Shown piece by piece: positions 30,298-42,807 of a stretch of 64,000 nucleotides of DNA. The notes beneath the pieces were generated by a model. The model saw only the letters and a program-made list of their open reading frames with translations, ran no database searches and was not told where the DNA came from. How positions within the stretch are numbered: the first letter of the stretch is position 1; each line of letters starts with the position of its first letter. The position numbers were made by a program, and so were the translations under genes. The DNA comes from Rebecca billardiae RCC1528 (taxonomy: Eukaryota > Haptophyta), in contig OZ251241.1 of assembly GCA_965240325.2 (NCBI GenBank), positions 1,240,001 through 1,304,000 on the forward strand, read 5' to 3'.

Positions 30298-33200
30298 TCA
30301 CGCAGAGCCCGGCCACGCGTCGGCGACGGCGTGCCCGCCCTCACGGCCAGGCTCGTCGTGCTCGTGCCGGTCCCCTGGCGCCGCGGTCTCATGCCCCGCG
30401 CCCTGCGCAGTGCCCGAGGGCAGCACGCACCTGAGTGCGCTGAGCAGCGCGTGCGCGACGGGCGCGCGCTCAGGCTCGGCATTCTCAAGCGCGCCCTTCA
30501 GCAGGGCGCCCGCCCGCCCGCCCGCCAGCGCCTCCCGCGCGTCGTCGACGAGCTCGCCGCCGTGCGCCGCGCAGAGGCGACACAGGCTGTGCGCGCAGCG
30601 CGCCGCCTTGGCCGCGAGCGCCGCGTCGGCGTGGTGGGAAAGAGCGACCAGCGAGGGCGCGCACGGGAGCAGCGCGGGCACTCGCGACAGCCAGAAGCGC
30701 GCCGACGCTTCGGAGCCGGGCACCGCCGCGGACGCCTCCGCCGGGAGCTGGGCGATGAAGGCCAGGGCGGTCTGCAGGGTGTCGAGGCCGACGTCGACTG
30801 TGGCATGCGCGAGCGCCGCGCCGCCGTCCGCGCCGCCGTCCGCGCCGCCGTCCGCGACGCCTTCCTCGGCCGCCGCCGCGCACAGCTCGCCGAGCAGCTC
30901 CGGCAGCCCGGCCTCCCACAGCGCCCCCCGGTTCACCCGAGGCGCCTCCAGCAGCCGCAGCAGCAGGATCAGGTGCGCCGGCTGCACGGAGCGCGCGCGC
31001 ACGTACGCTCGCAGCGTCGGCGGCACGGCGGGCGCAATCCCCGCTAGCTGCATGGCGTCGGCCACGCCCGCGCAGAGCTCGGCGGCGGTGCCGGCGAGCG
31101 TGAGCGCGTACAACGGAAGCGGCGCGGCGCGGCCGAGCACCGAGGCGAGCGTGGGCACGAGCTGCGCGCAGCACAGCTCGTCCAGCGCGCGCACGAACGC
31201 GCCCGCGGGCACCACGTCAGCATGGCCGCCAGCATGGCCGCCGTCCTCCGAGTCCGCGGCAAAGTCGTGCTCGCGCGCCAGGGCCTGCGGCGGGCGCGCG
31301 CGGCGCGCGGCGCGGCGCGTGAGCGCGGCCGCGGTGCGTGGGCGCTCGCGCGCGTCTCGGCGCGTGCCGCGCCGCACGCGCGGGCGCGGCCGCGCGACAG
31401 CGCACGCGCGCTCGCCGCTTGCTCGCTCGCGCGGAACGGCCGGGCGGCCGGACGCACCAGCAGCAGCTGCAGCGAGAGCTTGAGACCGTCGAACACGACG
31501 ACGTCCGCCATGGCAGCGCTGCCGACGAGGGCGAGCACGCCGGCGAGCAGCCCGTCGGCCTGCACGGCGCGCACGTGCGCGGAGGGCTCCGAGCGGAGCG
31601 CGGCGCCGGTGGCCCACAGCGCGGCGCTCAGCTCTAGGAGCGCTGAGGCTAGCGCCTCAGCGTCGGCGGCCGCGCCGCCCGTGCCGCCGGCGCCTGCAGA
31701 CGTGGCTCGCCCCGAGCGCGGCCGCGAGGCCGCGGCGTGCAGCCAGCGCGGCAGCGCGCTGAGCAGCGCGGGCGCACTGCTCAGCGGCTGCAGCAGCGGC
31801 GAGCGGCAGAGCCGCGTGAGCGCGCCCACAAGTTCGACGGCGTGCAGTGCGCCGCCACCGCTGCCGGAGTCGGCCGCGCCGCCGCCGGCCGCGCCGCCGC
31901 CGCCGCCCGCGGCGGTGCCCGCGCGCGAGCCGCCGCCGCCGCCGCGCATGCCGCCGCCGCCGCCGCCGCCGAGCATCGCGTCGAGCCTGCCGATCAGCCG
32001 CGCCGCCAGCACCTGCAGCGCCTCGAGCGCGCAGCCCACGCACTGGCTCACATAGGAAGCCTGCTGGTGCATCGGCGCCGCCGTCGGCATACCGGTGCTA
32101 CAGGTCGTACTACTAGTAGTCGTACCCAGCGTCGTACTAGTAGTAGTACTCATAGTCGCAGCGGGGTGTGCGTGCAGGCGGTGGGTGCGGTCGGTGCCGG
32201 TGGCGCCGCTGGCTGCGCCGCCGGCAAAGGCGGCGTGCGGCGCGCGCCGCTCGGGCGAGGGTGCCGTCTGCGAGCGCAGCGCGCGCTCCAGCGAGGCGAG
32301 TGCCTTCGCCTCCAGAGCCTGTGATCGCGATTCAGGCGCACGGGCGCGGGGGCGCAGCGAGCGGGCGCGCGGGCGCGCGGGCGGTCACGGCGGGCGGGGG
32401 CGAGGGACGGCGGCGCACGGCGCGCGGGCGGTTGGCGCCGGGCGCGGCGCTCGGCGCACACGCGCGCGCACCGCGCACGCTGCCCTGAGCGCCACATCGG
32501 GCGCACAGAGCTGCGCCAGGCACAGGGCAGCCTTGGCTCGTGACACGGCCGGCGCGGCGTCGAGCGCCTTGGCGACGGCGCGGCCGAGCGCGCGCTCGTC
32601 CGCGGCGCTCGCGCCGCCGAGCAGCGCCGCGCGCGCGCCGCGCTCGCACAGCGAGAGGCACAGCAGCGAGATCGCCGGCTGCAGCAGCTGCGGCGGCGCG
32701 GGCGCGCGGCCCAGACCCAGAAGCAGCCGCAGCCGCCCGCGGTCGGACGCGAGGCGCAGCCGAAGCGCGCGCGAGCGGAAGGCTATGCGCACGGCCGCGC
32801 TGGCGGCGCTGGCGCGCACCGCGTCGGAGCGCGCGCTGGAGAGGACGGCGACGAGCAGGGCCAGCGTCTCCGCCGTCGCGAGCCGCTCCGCGAGCGGCGG
32901 CGGCGGCGCGCCCGCCGCGCCCGCCGCGCCGCCGCGTGAGACGGCGCGGCCGGCGGTCGGCGCGCGCGACGTGAGTCGGCTACCGGCGCCGTCGCCGCCG
33001 GCGGTGGCGGCGGCGGCGGCGGCGGCGGAGGCGGAGACGGAGGCGCCGCCGCCGAGCGCGTCCGCCGCCGTGATGTTCTCGATCGCCTTCACCGCGTAGT
33101 GCGTCACCAGCTCGTCCTCGGACGGGCGCAGCGCGCGGACGATGGCTGCGACGGCCGCGGACGGTACCGCGCGCCAGCCGGAGGGCGGCGGCGGCGGCGG

Positions 33201-35404
33201 CGCGCGCTCGGCTGCGGCGGCTGCGGCGGCGAGCGGCGCGGCGGGCGCCGCGCCGCCGTCCGCGTCGGCCGCCTCGCCCTCCGCCCCGCCCTCCTCCTCC
33301 TCCTCCTGCGTGCTCGCGTAGAACAGTAACTCGCCAAGCGCCGCGACCGCGCGCCGACGCACGCGCTCCGAGCGGTCGCGCGACGCGGCGGCGAGCGTGG
33401 TGGCCAGCGGCCTCTCGGCGGAGTCGGGGGCGATGAACGTGGCGTGGCGGAAGAGCAGGCCGAGCACGGTGCACAGCCGCGCGCGCAGCTCCGCCGACGT
33501 CCCCTTCTGCGAGCGCAGCTGCGACACCAGCAGCGCCGCGATCGCCGAGTTCACCAGTTGGTTCGCGAGCCGCGCGTCAATCGTGAGACTCTCGAGGTAG
33601 CCGAGGCAGTTGGCGCGCTCGGAGGCGGAGAGCGCGGGCGCGGCGCCGGGGGCGAGCCCGCCGCCGAGCGCGCGGAACACCGCGGTCAGGTGCTCCTCGA
33701 GCGCGCCCTGCGCCATCTCAAGCACGGTGCTGAGCGCGTGCGGCTCGAAAGGCAGCGCGCGCGGCTCAAAGGCGCCCGCGCCCGCGCCCCCTCCGCCCTC
33801 CACGTCGGAGGCGAGCACGATCGGGCGCACGGCGGCGTCGGTCGGGTGCCGGCTGAGCCGGAGGACGAGGGAGTCGGCGGCGAGCGCGGCCGCCGCCGCC
33901 GCCGAGGCGGAGGAGGGCGCGTCCGAGCCGAGGCAGCCGCTGGCCTCGGCGCCGACGTCGGCATTGCCGCCCTCCGCCGCGTCGCCCGCCGCCGATGCCG
34001 CGGGCCAGCCCGCGGGCGGCGGCGGCGGCAGCGGCTGGCCGGCGCGCGCGCCGGCCACCTGCAAGCCGGGCGCGCCGCCACGCCCCGCCGTCGCGCGGCC
34101 GGGCCCGCGGCCGCGCGCGCCGCCGCGCTTCGAGGCGGGCGGCGAGGGCGTCGGCGCGCCGCCGCCGTGCGCGCGCGCTCCGGCGCGCGCGCTGCCGGCG
34201 GCGCCGCGCGCGCGCGCGCTCGACTCGGCGCCGCCAGCGCTGCCGCCGGGGCCGGGGGTGTCGGCGCCGCGCCCGCGGCCGGCGCCTCCGCTCGGCGCGC
34301 GCGCGCCCAGCGCACCCGCCGCGCCCAGCGCGTGCGCCAGCACGGGCGCGCTCGTCGCGCGGCCCAGCGCGCCATGTTGCCCATCCGCGTCCGCGTCCGC
34401 GTCCTCGTCTTCGGCCGCGAGCGCCGCCAGTGCCGCCTCCGCCGCCTCCTCCTCGCCCTCCGCCGCCGCCTCCGCCTCGCCGTCGCTGCTGCGCTCGTCG
34501 ACGCCCAGCGGCGGCCCCGAGCGCGCGTGCGCCGACGCGCCACGCCCGCCGCTCGCGCCCGCGCCGTCGCGCCCTCCCACGCCGCCATGGCTGCCGCCTA
34601 GTCGAAGCTGAGCGCCGCCGTCGGCCGGCTCGAGCGCGGCGGCTCCGAAGTCGAGCTCGACGTCCGGGTGCGCCAGCTGCACGTCCTCGTCGTCCTCGTC
34701 GTCCTCCGCCCCCGCGGCTGCAGCTCCAGCCACCCCCGCTGTCTCCGCCGCCGCGTCCGCGCCGCGCCGCGCGCCCGCGCCCGCCCCTGAGCCCGCGCCC
34801 GCCGCTGCGGCCGCGGCGGGCAGGGAGGCGCCGTCAGTCGCGGCGTCAGCACGCGCACCGCCGCCGATCGCGCCCGCGCCGGATGGCGGCGAGTGTACAC
34901 CGCCCGCCCGCGTGGGCGCCGCCCGTACGGGCCGTCGGCGCGGCGCGACCGCGCCACTACCGCCAACACCGCCGGCCGGCGCGCGCGCGCCGCCGCTCGC
35001 CGCGCCGCCGCCGCCCGCGCCGCCGGCGGCGGTCTGCCGATATGCAGCGCCACCGCCTCGCTCGTGCGCGAGATGGCGGTTGGCGTTGCGCGAGAGCTTC
35101 GCCACGTCCACCGCCGCCGGCCCCGCGCTCGCCTCCGCCGCCGCCGCCTCCGCCGCCGCCGTGCCGGGCGACAGGCGAGCGCGCGCCGCGGCCGCGCCGC
35201 CCGCACCGCCAGGCGAGCGCGCGCGCGCGCCCTCGGGCGCAGCGCGCGCTGAAATGCCGTCGTGCGGCGCGGCGGCGGCGCCCCCGCCCGGCGTGCGCGA
35301 GCCCTCGCCCTCCCGGGGCGCGCGCGGACGCTCCTCCGCCCCGGGCGTGCGCGCACCCGCGCCCTTGCTGCGCGCACCCGCGCCGCCACCGCCCGCACCC
35401 CCGA

Positions 35405-35442
<38 letters not shown>

Positions 35443-36527
35443 GCGCCGCGCGGCAAGGCGCGGGCGCGCGCTCGCGCAAAAGCGTCGAAGTGGGGCTGGG
35501 GCGGCATGGGCAGCGGCTCGACCGCGCCGAGCCAGAAGGGCGCCTGCAGCAGCGCCGGCCACGCCGGGCGCTCGGTCGGCGGCTTGGCGAGCAGCGCGCC
35601 CACCAGCGCCGCCAGCTGCTGCCGCGCCGCGCTGTCCTCCGCGCCCTCCGCGCCGCCAGCAGACGAGTCAGCCGCCGCGGACGCGCCCGCCGCGGGCGTG
35701 TCCTGCGGCGAGCGGGGCGAGGCGGCGTGCTTGCCGTTGGACTCGGCGCGCCGGCGCGCCGAGCCGGGCGCGTCGCCCCGCGCGCGCCCCGCCGCGCCCT
35801 CCGCCGCGCCCGCCGCCGCGCCCGCCGCGCGTGCGGGCAGCAGCTCCGTCAGCCTGAGCAGCGGAGGGGGCTCGGTCAGAATCAGCCGCATCAGCGCCTT
35901 GAACGAGGTGGAGGAGAAGGGCGGCTCGCCCGCGGCGAGCTCGAAGAGGACGCAGCCGAGCGACCACAGGTCCGACGCGAACGACGGCAGCCCGCCCTGC
36001 TCGAACAGCTCGGGCGCCATGTACGCCGGCGTGCCGCGCTTGGCGAGGGCGGCGAGGTCGGCGCACGCCTCCGGGTCGGCGCTCGGCGGCAGCCGGCGCG
36101 CCTGGCCAAAGTCGGCGAGCTTGAGGATGCCGTACTCGTCGACGAGGACGTTGGAGGGCTTGAGGTCGCAGTACAGCACGCCCGACGCGTGCACGTACTG
36201 CAGCCCGCTCAGCAGGTCGAGGCCGAACGAGCGGACCGTCGAGGGCGGCAGCCGCCCATCCTGCAGGAGGAGCGTGAGCAGGTCGCCGCCCGTGCAGTAC
36301 TCGAGGACGAGCCACACGTGCGCGGAGGTCTCGAAGAAGGTGTGGAAGCGCAGCACGTTCGGGTGGTCCAGCGCGCGCAGCACGCGCACCTCGTGCAGCG
36401 ACTTGGCGCGATGCGCCTTCTCGACGCACTTGACGCCGACGTACTCGATCGACTTCTTCCGCCGGCCCTTGTACACGACGGAGTGCTTGCCGCCGCCGAT
36501 CTCCTCGTAGACGTGGTAGTTCTCCAT
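30298..36527 (-). CDS. ULK4: ULK4/RUNKEL-type protein kinase with ARM-like C-terminus, 3 exons
   Basis: Proposed exons are 32472-36527, 31458-32318 and 30298-31284, all phase 0, giving ~1967 residues. Introns start GTGCGC and GTGCGT and end CACAG and CGCAG. The start MENYHVYEEIGGGKHSVVYK is the family's own N-terminus; the frame is open upstream, but this Met fits best. The kinase domain (~1-260) has Lys33 in VGVKCV, the catalytic loop YCDLKPSN (Asp121) and DFG (Asp139). All catalytic residues are present, as in plant RUNKEL and unlike the degenerate vertebrate ULK4. A very long Ala/Gly/Pro-rich disordered insert (about 33.8-35.7 kb) follows, then helical repeats such as ANQLVNSAIAALLVSQL and HYAVKAIENITAAD. 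RUNKEL acts at phragmoplast microtubules and ULK4 in ciliogenesis and microtubules. Exon 1's 3' end is approximate. Confidence 0.88.
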
Positions 36528-36947
36528 CCGCGCCGCGGTGCCACGCTGCGCGCCGCCGCCGGCCGCGCGCCTCCGGCCCCGGCTTCTCCGCGCGGGTCGG
36601 GCGCCCGCGGCGCCACCGAGGGCAGGCAAAAGCAACAAGGGGCCGTTGCATTGGTTGCAGCGCCAACCGTGGCCCTTACATTAATGGTCGGCCACGATGG
36701 CGGCGCGAAAGGCCTTTTTCTTTGCTGCGGGCGCGGGCGCAAGCGGTCTTTTCGCGCTCCACCGTGTCGGGCATCAGCGTGGCGTCCGGGGCGAGCCTGC
36801 GGCGGCGAGACCCACCACCCGGGGCCTACCAGCTCGAAGCTCCGCCTGTGCGTGGTCGCGCACGCGCCGCTGGGCACCATAGTGTCGAAGAAGCGCTCGG
36901 GCAAGGCCGCGCCTGCCGCCGCGAAGGCCTCTCCTGCCGGCTCCGCC
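36528..36947. promoter_or_regulatory. Divergent ULK4/DCN1 promoter region
   Basis: The two start codons point away from each other. An in-frame ATG for the DCN1 gene also exists at 36684, and another frame opens at 36697 (MAARKAFFFAAGAGA). The exact DCN1 start, and hence the promoter size (about 155-420 bp), is therefore uncertain. A CTTTTTCTTTGC tract lies near 36713. Confidence 0.4.
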
Positions 36948-37761
36948 ATGATGAAGCGCGGCGTCAAGGGCGTGTTCTCACGCAAGAGCTCGAGCGGCTC
37001 GATCCCAAAGTTTGCAGAGCAGCTGTGGGACAAGTACAAGGACCCGAAGGACGCGGAGAGCATCGGGCCCGAAGGCGTCGAGCGGTTGTGCCACGACATC
37101 GGCTTCGACCCCTCCGACGTGCACATCCTCGTCTTCGCTTGGCAGCTCAACGCAGCGCGCATGGGCTACTTCACAAAAGCCGAGTGGACGGCGGGGCTGA
37201 ACAAGCTGCGCGCGTCGGCGCTGCCCGAGCTCAAGACGACGCTCGAGGGCGTGTACCAGGAGACGCTGCAGGGCGCGCGCACGAGCCACGGCGACGTCGA
37301 GTCCTTCCGCGACTTCTACGCGTTTGCGCACCGGTTCTGCCGCGACGACAACAAAAAGAATATCGACACGGAGACGGCGTGCGCGATGCTCACGATGCTG
37401 CTCACGCCGTTGTACCCGCGACACGTCGAGCAGTTCACCGCGTACCTGGCCAAGATCAACCGCACGCACGGTGTCAACCAGGTGCGTCGCCACGCCGCCG
37501 GCCGCGCGCCGCGCCTCGCGCGCACCGGCTGTCGCAGCAGCGCACGCACAGGGCCGCGCCAAGCCGGCCGCGCGCGCCGCTCAGCCGGCCGCGCGCGCGC
37601 CGCGCCGCGCGCGCGCGCCGCGCGCCGCGCAGGACGAGTGGATGTGCTTCTGGGAGCTCTGCCGAACCGTGAAGGACGACTGCTCCAACTACGCGGACGA
37701 CGGCGCCTGGCCCATCCTGCTGGACGAGTACGTCGAGTTTGTGCAGGGCGGCGGCAAGTGA
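36948..37761 (+). CDS. DCUN1D: DCN1-like NEDD8 E3 (cullin neddylation), 2 exons
   Basis: Exons 36948-37481 and 37633-37761 join in phase 0 (intron GTGCGT...GCGCAG), giving 220 residues. I start at MMKRGVKGVFSRKSS. The frame is open to an ATG at 36684, which would add 88 low-complexity residues. The potentiating-neddylation (PONY) domain is clear: LWDKYKDPKDAESIGPEGVE, then HILVFAWQLNAARMGYFTKAEW, and after the intron DEWMCFWELCRTVKDD followed by SNYADDGAWPILLDEYVEF. The last block contains the Asp-Ala-Asp patch that binds cullin. There is no UBA domain, as in the DCN3/4/5 type. It promotes NEDD8 transfer from UBC12 to cullins. Divergent from ULK4. Confidence 0.92.
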
Positions 37762-38240
37762 GCGCGGTGCCTGCGCGGTGGTGCCGCGCGGGCGCGCGCC
37801 CGCGGAGGGCGGGCGTCGGAGGCGGCGGCGGCGAGGCCTGGCGCGGCGTGGACGAGCGGACGGGGCTCCGTCCGCGGCGTTGCCCCGTGCTGGGCGCCGA
37901 GCCTGCGCCGTGGCACTGTGCGCCCTGACTGGGGCGGGCGACCGGGCGTCGTAATATTATATATAATATCAATGATGACAGACTATTAGTGACGAGTGAG
38001 CTCGCGCGGTCAACTCAACGACAATCGACATCGTCGCGTCGATGTGATGGAGTCAGCACGCTGAGCATGCGATCGGAATTCGGATGCCGATGACGATGCG
38101 CGTGCTGCGCCGAACCGGCCGGCGGCGGCCAGTCCGGTCTGCGTCGTCAGCCCAGACTGAGTGGCACTCACCGTACTCAGTGGCAGCGGCGGTCCGGCGC
38201 GATCAGCACTGACGAGTTACAAGTATCATACAATCAGCAT

Positions 38241-38347
<107 letters not shown>

Positions 38348-39389
38348 TAGTCGTAAATATACGGTACTATCGTCGTCAGATTTTTACTTATTTTATCATA
38401 TAAAAAAGCTGACTCTGACGCCTGCCCGTTGCATACCACGTCGTTAATATAATAATAATAATAATAATAATAATGATGATGATGATAATAAAATTAATAT
38501 ATAATATAATAATCACACGCTCGTCCGCCTGCTTACTGATTTAAGCGGACATCAGCAATGAGCAATATGATCAGGCTCATCACTCATATCAGCGCATCAT
38601 CATGGCACGACTCGTGGCGGGTTGGTCGTCGGCGTTCGTCTCACGTCTGTCCGCAACGTTGTCTACTCACGTGCTGCGTCGCTCGTGCTTCGAATTCGTG
38701 TCGTCTGTGACTGACAGACTGTGTCCGTAAGCGTGTCCTGCATGACCCGAGGCCGGTGGCCCTCACTGAGTCACTGTCCGACATCATCCGCGTCCGTGAG
38801 TCGTATAATCGTACGTATATATATGCTCTGGCCGTGCCCTGGCGTATTGGCGAGTGGCGTCAGGCTGCCGCCGCTGCTCTCGGCGGCTCCGGCGGAAACG
38901 GTCCGATTCAGAATTTATAAGCAGGCTCATCATCATCAGCCGCCGTGCAGTGCCGTGGGGGCGTGATTCAAATAATTCGTCACGACTGCTACGTACAACA
39001 TCAGGGCCTCGGCCGCGCGATGTGATGAGATGTCACTCGGACGAATGCAGACGCAGCAGTTGGCAGTCTAACCGAGTGGGTCACTGCAGTGGCAGCGGTG
39101 TGACAAGCTCGGGGTTGCGTTGGCCCGGTCACTCTGCTGCGACGACGCTGCCCCTGACGGCGGCCGATATCTCGCGCATCGTGAGAGTCAGTACACTCAG
39201 CAGCGTTCTGACGGTCTCGGACTCGGGGCAGCAGCTGAGCAGCGCCCACGTCTCGTGCTAGTCGTATAGACGCAAGTCCATGCAGTTCAGTCCGACGGCC
39301 ATTCGTCATACCATTTGTTGGCTGCTCGTTCACACGACCGCGTCGTTGACGGTAATCGTCATCAGTCTGGCATATCTGATATCATGAGA

Positions 39390-39436
39390 CTACAGTTTAC
39401 TAAGAATAAGAGACGCACACAGCTTAGGCAGGTGAG
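39390..39436 (-). repeat. Dispersed 45-bp element, copy C
   Basis: The minus strand reads CACCTGCCTAAGCTGTGTGC...CTTATTCTTAG then TAAACTGTAG. On the plus strand the same copy ends AGGCAG|GTGAGT, a textbook donor. The element therefore carries potential splice sites in both orientations. No gene is evident around this copy. Confidence 0.8.
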
Positions 39437-40096
39437 TACCAAACACTGCTAGTATTAGTGCCGCCAACCCTTTCGAGCGTCTCTACTGCCATGGCTGTGT
39501 CGAGATGCAGTCCACTCACATCATCGTTGAGTGGCATCATGTGAGTTGGGGACTCTTCGCCGTACCGGACACTGCCCTACAGTGAGCAGCACGCGCGACT
39601 ACCGCTCACTCCATGCGCTGCATCGCCGTGGCAGCCAGTCGGTGCAGCGTCCGCGGCTCTCGGCCCGATGGGGCGCGGACGGGCGGGTCCCAGCGTCCTG
39701 AATGAGTCGGATGATGAATCAATCAGCCGCATGCATCCACGCATGCTCCATCAAGCCGGCAGACTCGCCGCCACGGTGGGGCTGCGGCCGTGCGTGCGCG
39801 TGCGCAGCGGGAGGCCGGGCTGGGAGCGCGCGGGCAGTCCCGAAGCGTTCGCCAGTCCGGTGGGCTAACCCTCGCAGATTGATATGAGAAGCGTCTGCGA
39901 ACGTTCGTGTCCCGGACTGCGGGGGCTGAGTGGAAAGGTGGAGTTGGGCAGTTGCGACTCGGGCTGACGAAGCAAGGCGTGTGCGCGGGCGCGCCCCCGC
40001 CGCCGCTTGTCGCGCACCAGCCCCCTCGTTCGCGGGGAGGGAGGGGAGAGCACTGCCCTCGAGCCCTGCCCCCACAACAAGCGCGCGGCACTCCCC

Positions 40097-40180
40097 ATGA
40101 CGTACTCGCCCGGGGCAGGCACGCCGGGCGGCGCGGGGCCGACGCACGGGATCGGCACGTCGCAGCGCCTCGCCGAGAAG

Positions 40181-40214
<34 letters not shown>

Positions 40215-41448
40215 AGAAGGCGGCCGCGGCCGCGGCCGCAGTCGCGCGCGCGCAACCGCCGGCCCGCACGGGCAAGTCGGGCGCGGGCTCGTCGAGGGGC
40301 GGCGGCGGGCGCGGCGGGCGCGCGGAGGAGCGCATGTCCACACCGCCGCCCGACGACGCGCACGCGCACGGCGGCGCCGACGCCGGCGCCGCCGCCGGGA
40401 GCGGCAGGGGCGGCGGCAAGCATGCAGCGGGCGCCGACGGCGCGTACGCAATCGACCGGCGGCACAGCGTGCAGCTGTCGAAGAAGGTGACGAACACGGA
40501 CCTGAGCATGAACCGGATCACCCTGCCCGACCCGGTCCACGTCGAGTCCTTCCTCGGGCGCGACGCCCGCGACATCGACGCGCACGACGCGCGCGGCGGC
40601 CGGTGGCCGCTCAAGTTCCGCCACTGGTCCAACCGCACCTCACGCATGTACATCCTGTGCGGCGTGCAGCCGTTCTTCGCGAAGACGGGCGCGAAGGTGC
40701 GCGCGCGCCGAGCGCGCGGGCGTGAGCGCGCGCGCCCAGCCCGCCGCGCCCCGCCGCGCCCGCCGTGGATGCCCCGGGCGCGCGCGCGCGCGCGCGCGTG
40801 CGCGCCGCGCATGCACACGCGCGCATGCATGGCGGCGCGCGTGCATGCGCGGCGCGCGCACGCGCCGCGGGTCGCGGGCCGGGCCCCGGCCGGGCGTGCG
40901 CGCTCGGCCACCCGCGCGCGTGCACCCCCTGACCTTCCCCCCGCCGCCCGCCCGCCCGCCCCGCGCCCCGCCCGCCGCCGCAGACCGGTGCCACCTTCCA
41001 GATGGCCAAGGTCGGCGCGCGGCTGCTGATCGGCATCGACGAGTCGACCATCGACAAGGGCGGCAAGGGCAAAGGCTCGAAGAAGAAGGCGCCGAGCCGC
41101 TCGGGCGTGCGCCCCGCGGCGGGCGAGAAGTCGGGCGGCGGCGGGGTCAAGCGCAAGGCCGGCGGCGCCGCGCCGCCCGCCGCGCGCCGCCCCGCCGCCT
41201 CCTCGCGCAAGGCGGACGCCAAGGCCGGCGGCTCGGCCTACAACAAGAAATCGCGCTCCGGGCGGCGCCCGCCCAAGGTGGCGCGCCGGGACGCGCCCGC
41301 GCGCGCCGCGGACGACGAGGAGGAGGAGGAGGAGGAGGAGGAGGATGGCGAGGAGGAGGAGGAGGGCGAGGAGACGGACGGCGAGGAGGACGACGGCGAG
41401 GAGGGCGAGGAGGGCGAGGAGGACGAGGACGCCGACTCGGAGGAGCTG

Positions 41449-41487
<39 letters not shown>

Positions 41488-42807
41488 GAGGAGGACGAGG
41501 AGGCGGCCGCGGCGGCCGACGCGGCGGCCGCGGCCGCCGCCGACGTCGACGGCTCCTTCCCGTACCCGCACGCGGGCTCGGAGCACGGCTCGCTCTCGGA
41601 CGGGCACGACGACGTCGACGCCCGCGCGAGGGGCGCGCACGACGCCGCGCACGCCGGCCGCGCCGCGCGCGCCGCGCCCACCGCCGGCGGGCACGCGCGC
41701 GGCGCGGCCGCGGACGGCGGCGCGCATGCGCGCTCCGACAAGGCTGGCGCGCGCGCGGCCGGCGGCGCCCGCCGCGCGGCCGGCGCGCACGACGGCGGCG
41801 GCCGCGCGGCGGAGCGCGCGAACGGCCGCGCGGCGGGCCGCGCGAACGGCCGCGCCGCGCCCGCCGCCTCCGCGCCGCGCGCCGCCGCCAAGCGCCCGCG
41901 CGCCGGCGGCGCTGCGCACGCGCGCGCGCGCAAGCACGCCGGCGCCGCGGCCGTGATGGCGCAGATGGCGGCGCGCGAGCGCGCGCGGTACGCGCACGGC
42001 GACGTGGACGTGGAGGGCGAGGGCGAGGGCGCGTACGCACATCCGCACGCGCAGCAGTACGACGCGCACGCCGCGCCGCCGCCCGCACACCAGTACCCGC
42101 CGCCGCCCGCTCAGTACGAGCCGCCGCCGCCGAGCGCGACGCCCGCGCCCGCCGCCAAGCCGGGCGTGCGTCCGGAGCCGGGCCGCATCCGCGTGTGGTG
42201 GGCGCTAGAGAGCCGCTGGTACTACGGCACCGCGCACGCGGCGCACGCGTGCGGCGCGCAGCTCGTGGCGTACGACAACGGGCACTGGCTCTGGCACGAC
42301 CTGCTCGACGAGACTTGGCAGTACGTCTTGCCGGAGGTCGGCGCGGCACCCGAGCACGCGGCGCCGGGCGCGCACGAGGCCGCGGCCGAGCCGGCCGGCG
42401 CGGGCGCGGCCGGCTGGGGCGACGGCGCGGCGGGCGGCGCGGCGGACGCGGCGGCGGTTGCGGCTGCGGCCGCGGCCGCGCCGAGCGCCGCGCCGCCGCC
42501 GCCCGGCGCGAAGGCCGAGCCTGAGCTCGCGGCCGCCGGCGCCGTGCCGGCGGAGAGCGCGGAGGCCGCCGCCGCGGCCGCGCTGTGCAGCTCGGCTGCA
42601 GGCATCGCCGCGCCCGCGCCCGCCGCGCCCGCGCCCGCCGCGCCCGCGCCCGCCGCGCCCGCGCCCGCCGCACCGCCGGCCGACGCGCATGCGGCCGCGC
42701 TGCTGCGCAAGCGGCGGCAGGAGGGCTCGCTCGCGGGCGAGGATGGCATGGACCAAATGGATTGGCTGTACGCGCTCGAGACTGAGCTCGACACCTCGCT
42801 GCTGTGA
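40097..42807 (+). CDS. B3-domain (VAL-type) chromatin/transcription protein with Tudor-like domain, 2 exons
   Basis: Exons 40097-40696 and 40984-42807 join in phase 0 (GTGCGC...CCGCAG), giving 807 residues. After polyalanine (29-50) and disorder, residues ~127-220 form a B3 DNA-binding domain. KKVTNTDLSMNRITLPDPVH is its first strand/loop, then KFRHWSNRTSRMYILCGVQP, completed across the intron by TGATFQMAKVGARLLIGID. The NRTSRMYIL.GV core is that of plant VAL/HSI2 B3 domains. A long Lys-rich then Glu/Asp-rich middle part follows, with uninterrupted acidic runs at 41320-41510. Near residues 600-650 there is an aromatic-rich block, RVWWALESRWYYGTA..YDNGHWLWHDL, like a Tudor/PWWP-type reader. 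The C-terminus has an Ala-Pro repeat. It is likely a nuclear DNA-binding regulator. A domain search would settle the Tudor-like part. Confidence 0.82.

Noticed and set aside
35262-37928. 888-codon + frame crossing the ULK4 5' half and DCN1
   Set aside because: Its first two thirds are the antisense shadow of ULK4. Only the part from ~36.9 kb, spliced at 37481, encodes the DCN1 domain.
39865-42090. 741-codon minus frame opposite the B3 gene
   Set aside because: Val/Leu/Arg-rich antisense shadow with no domain; the + strand carries the B3 domain and a consistent intron.
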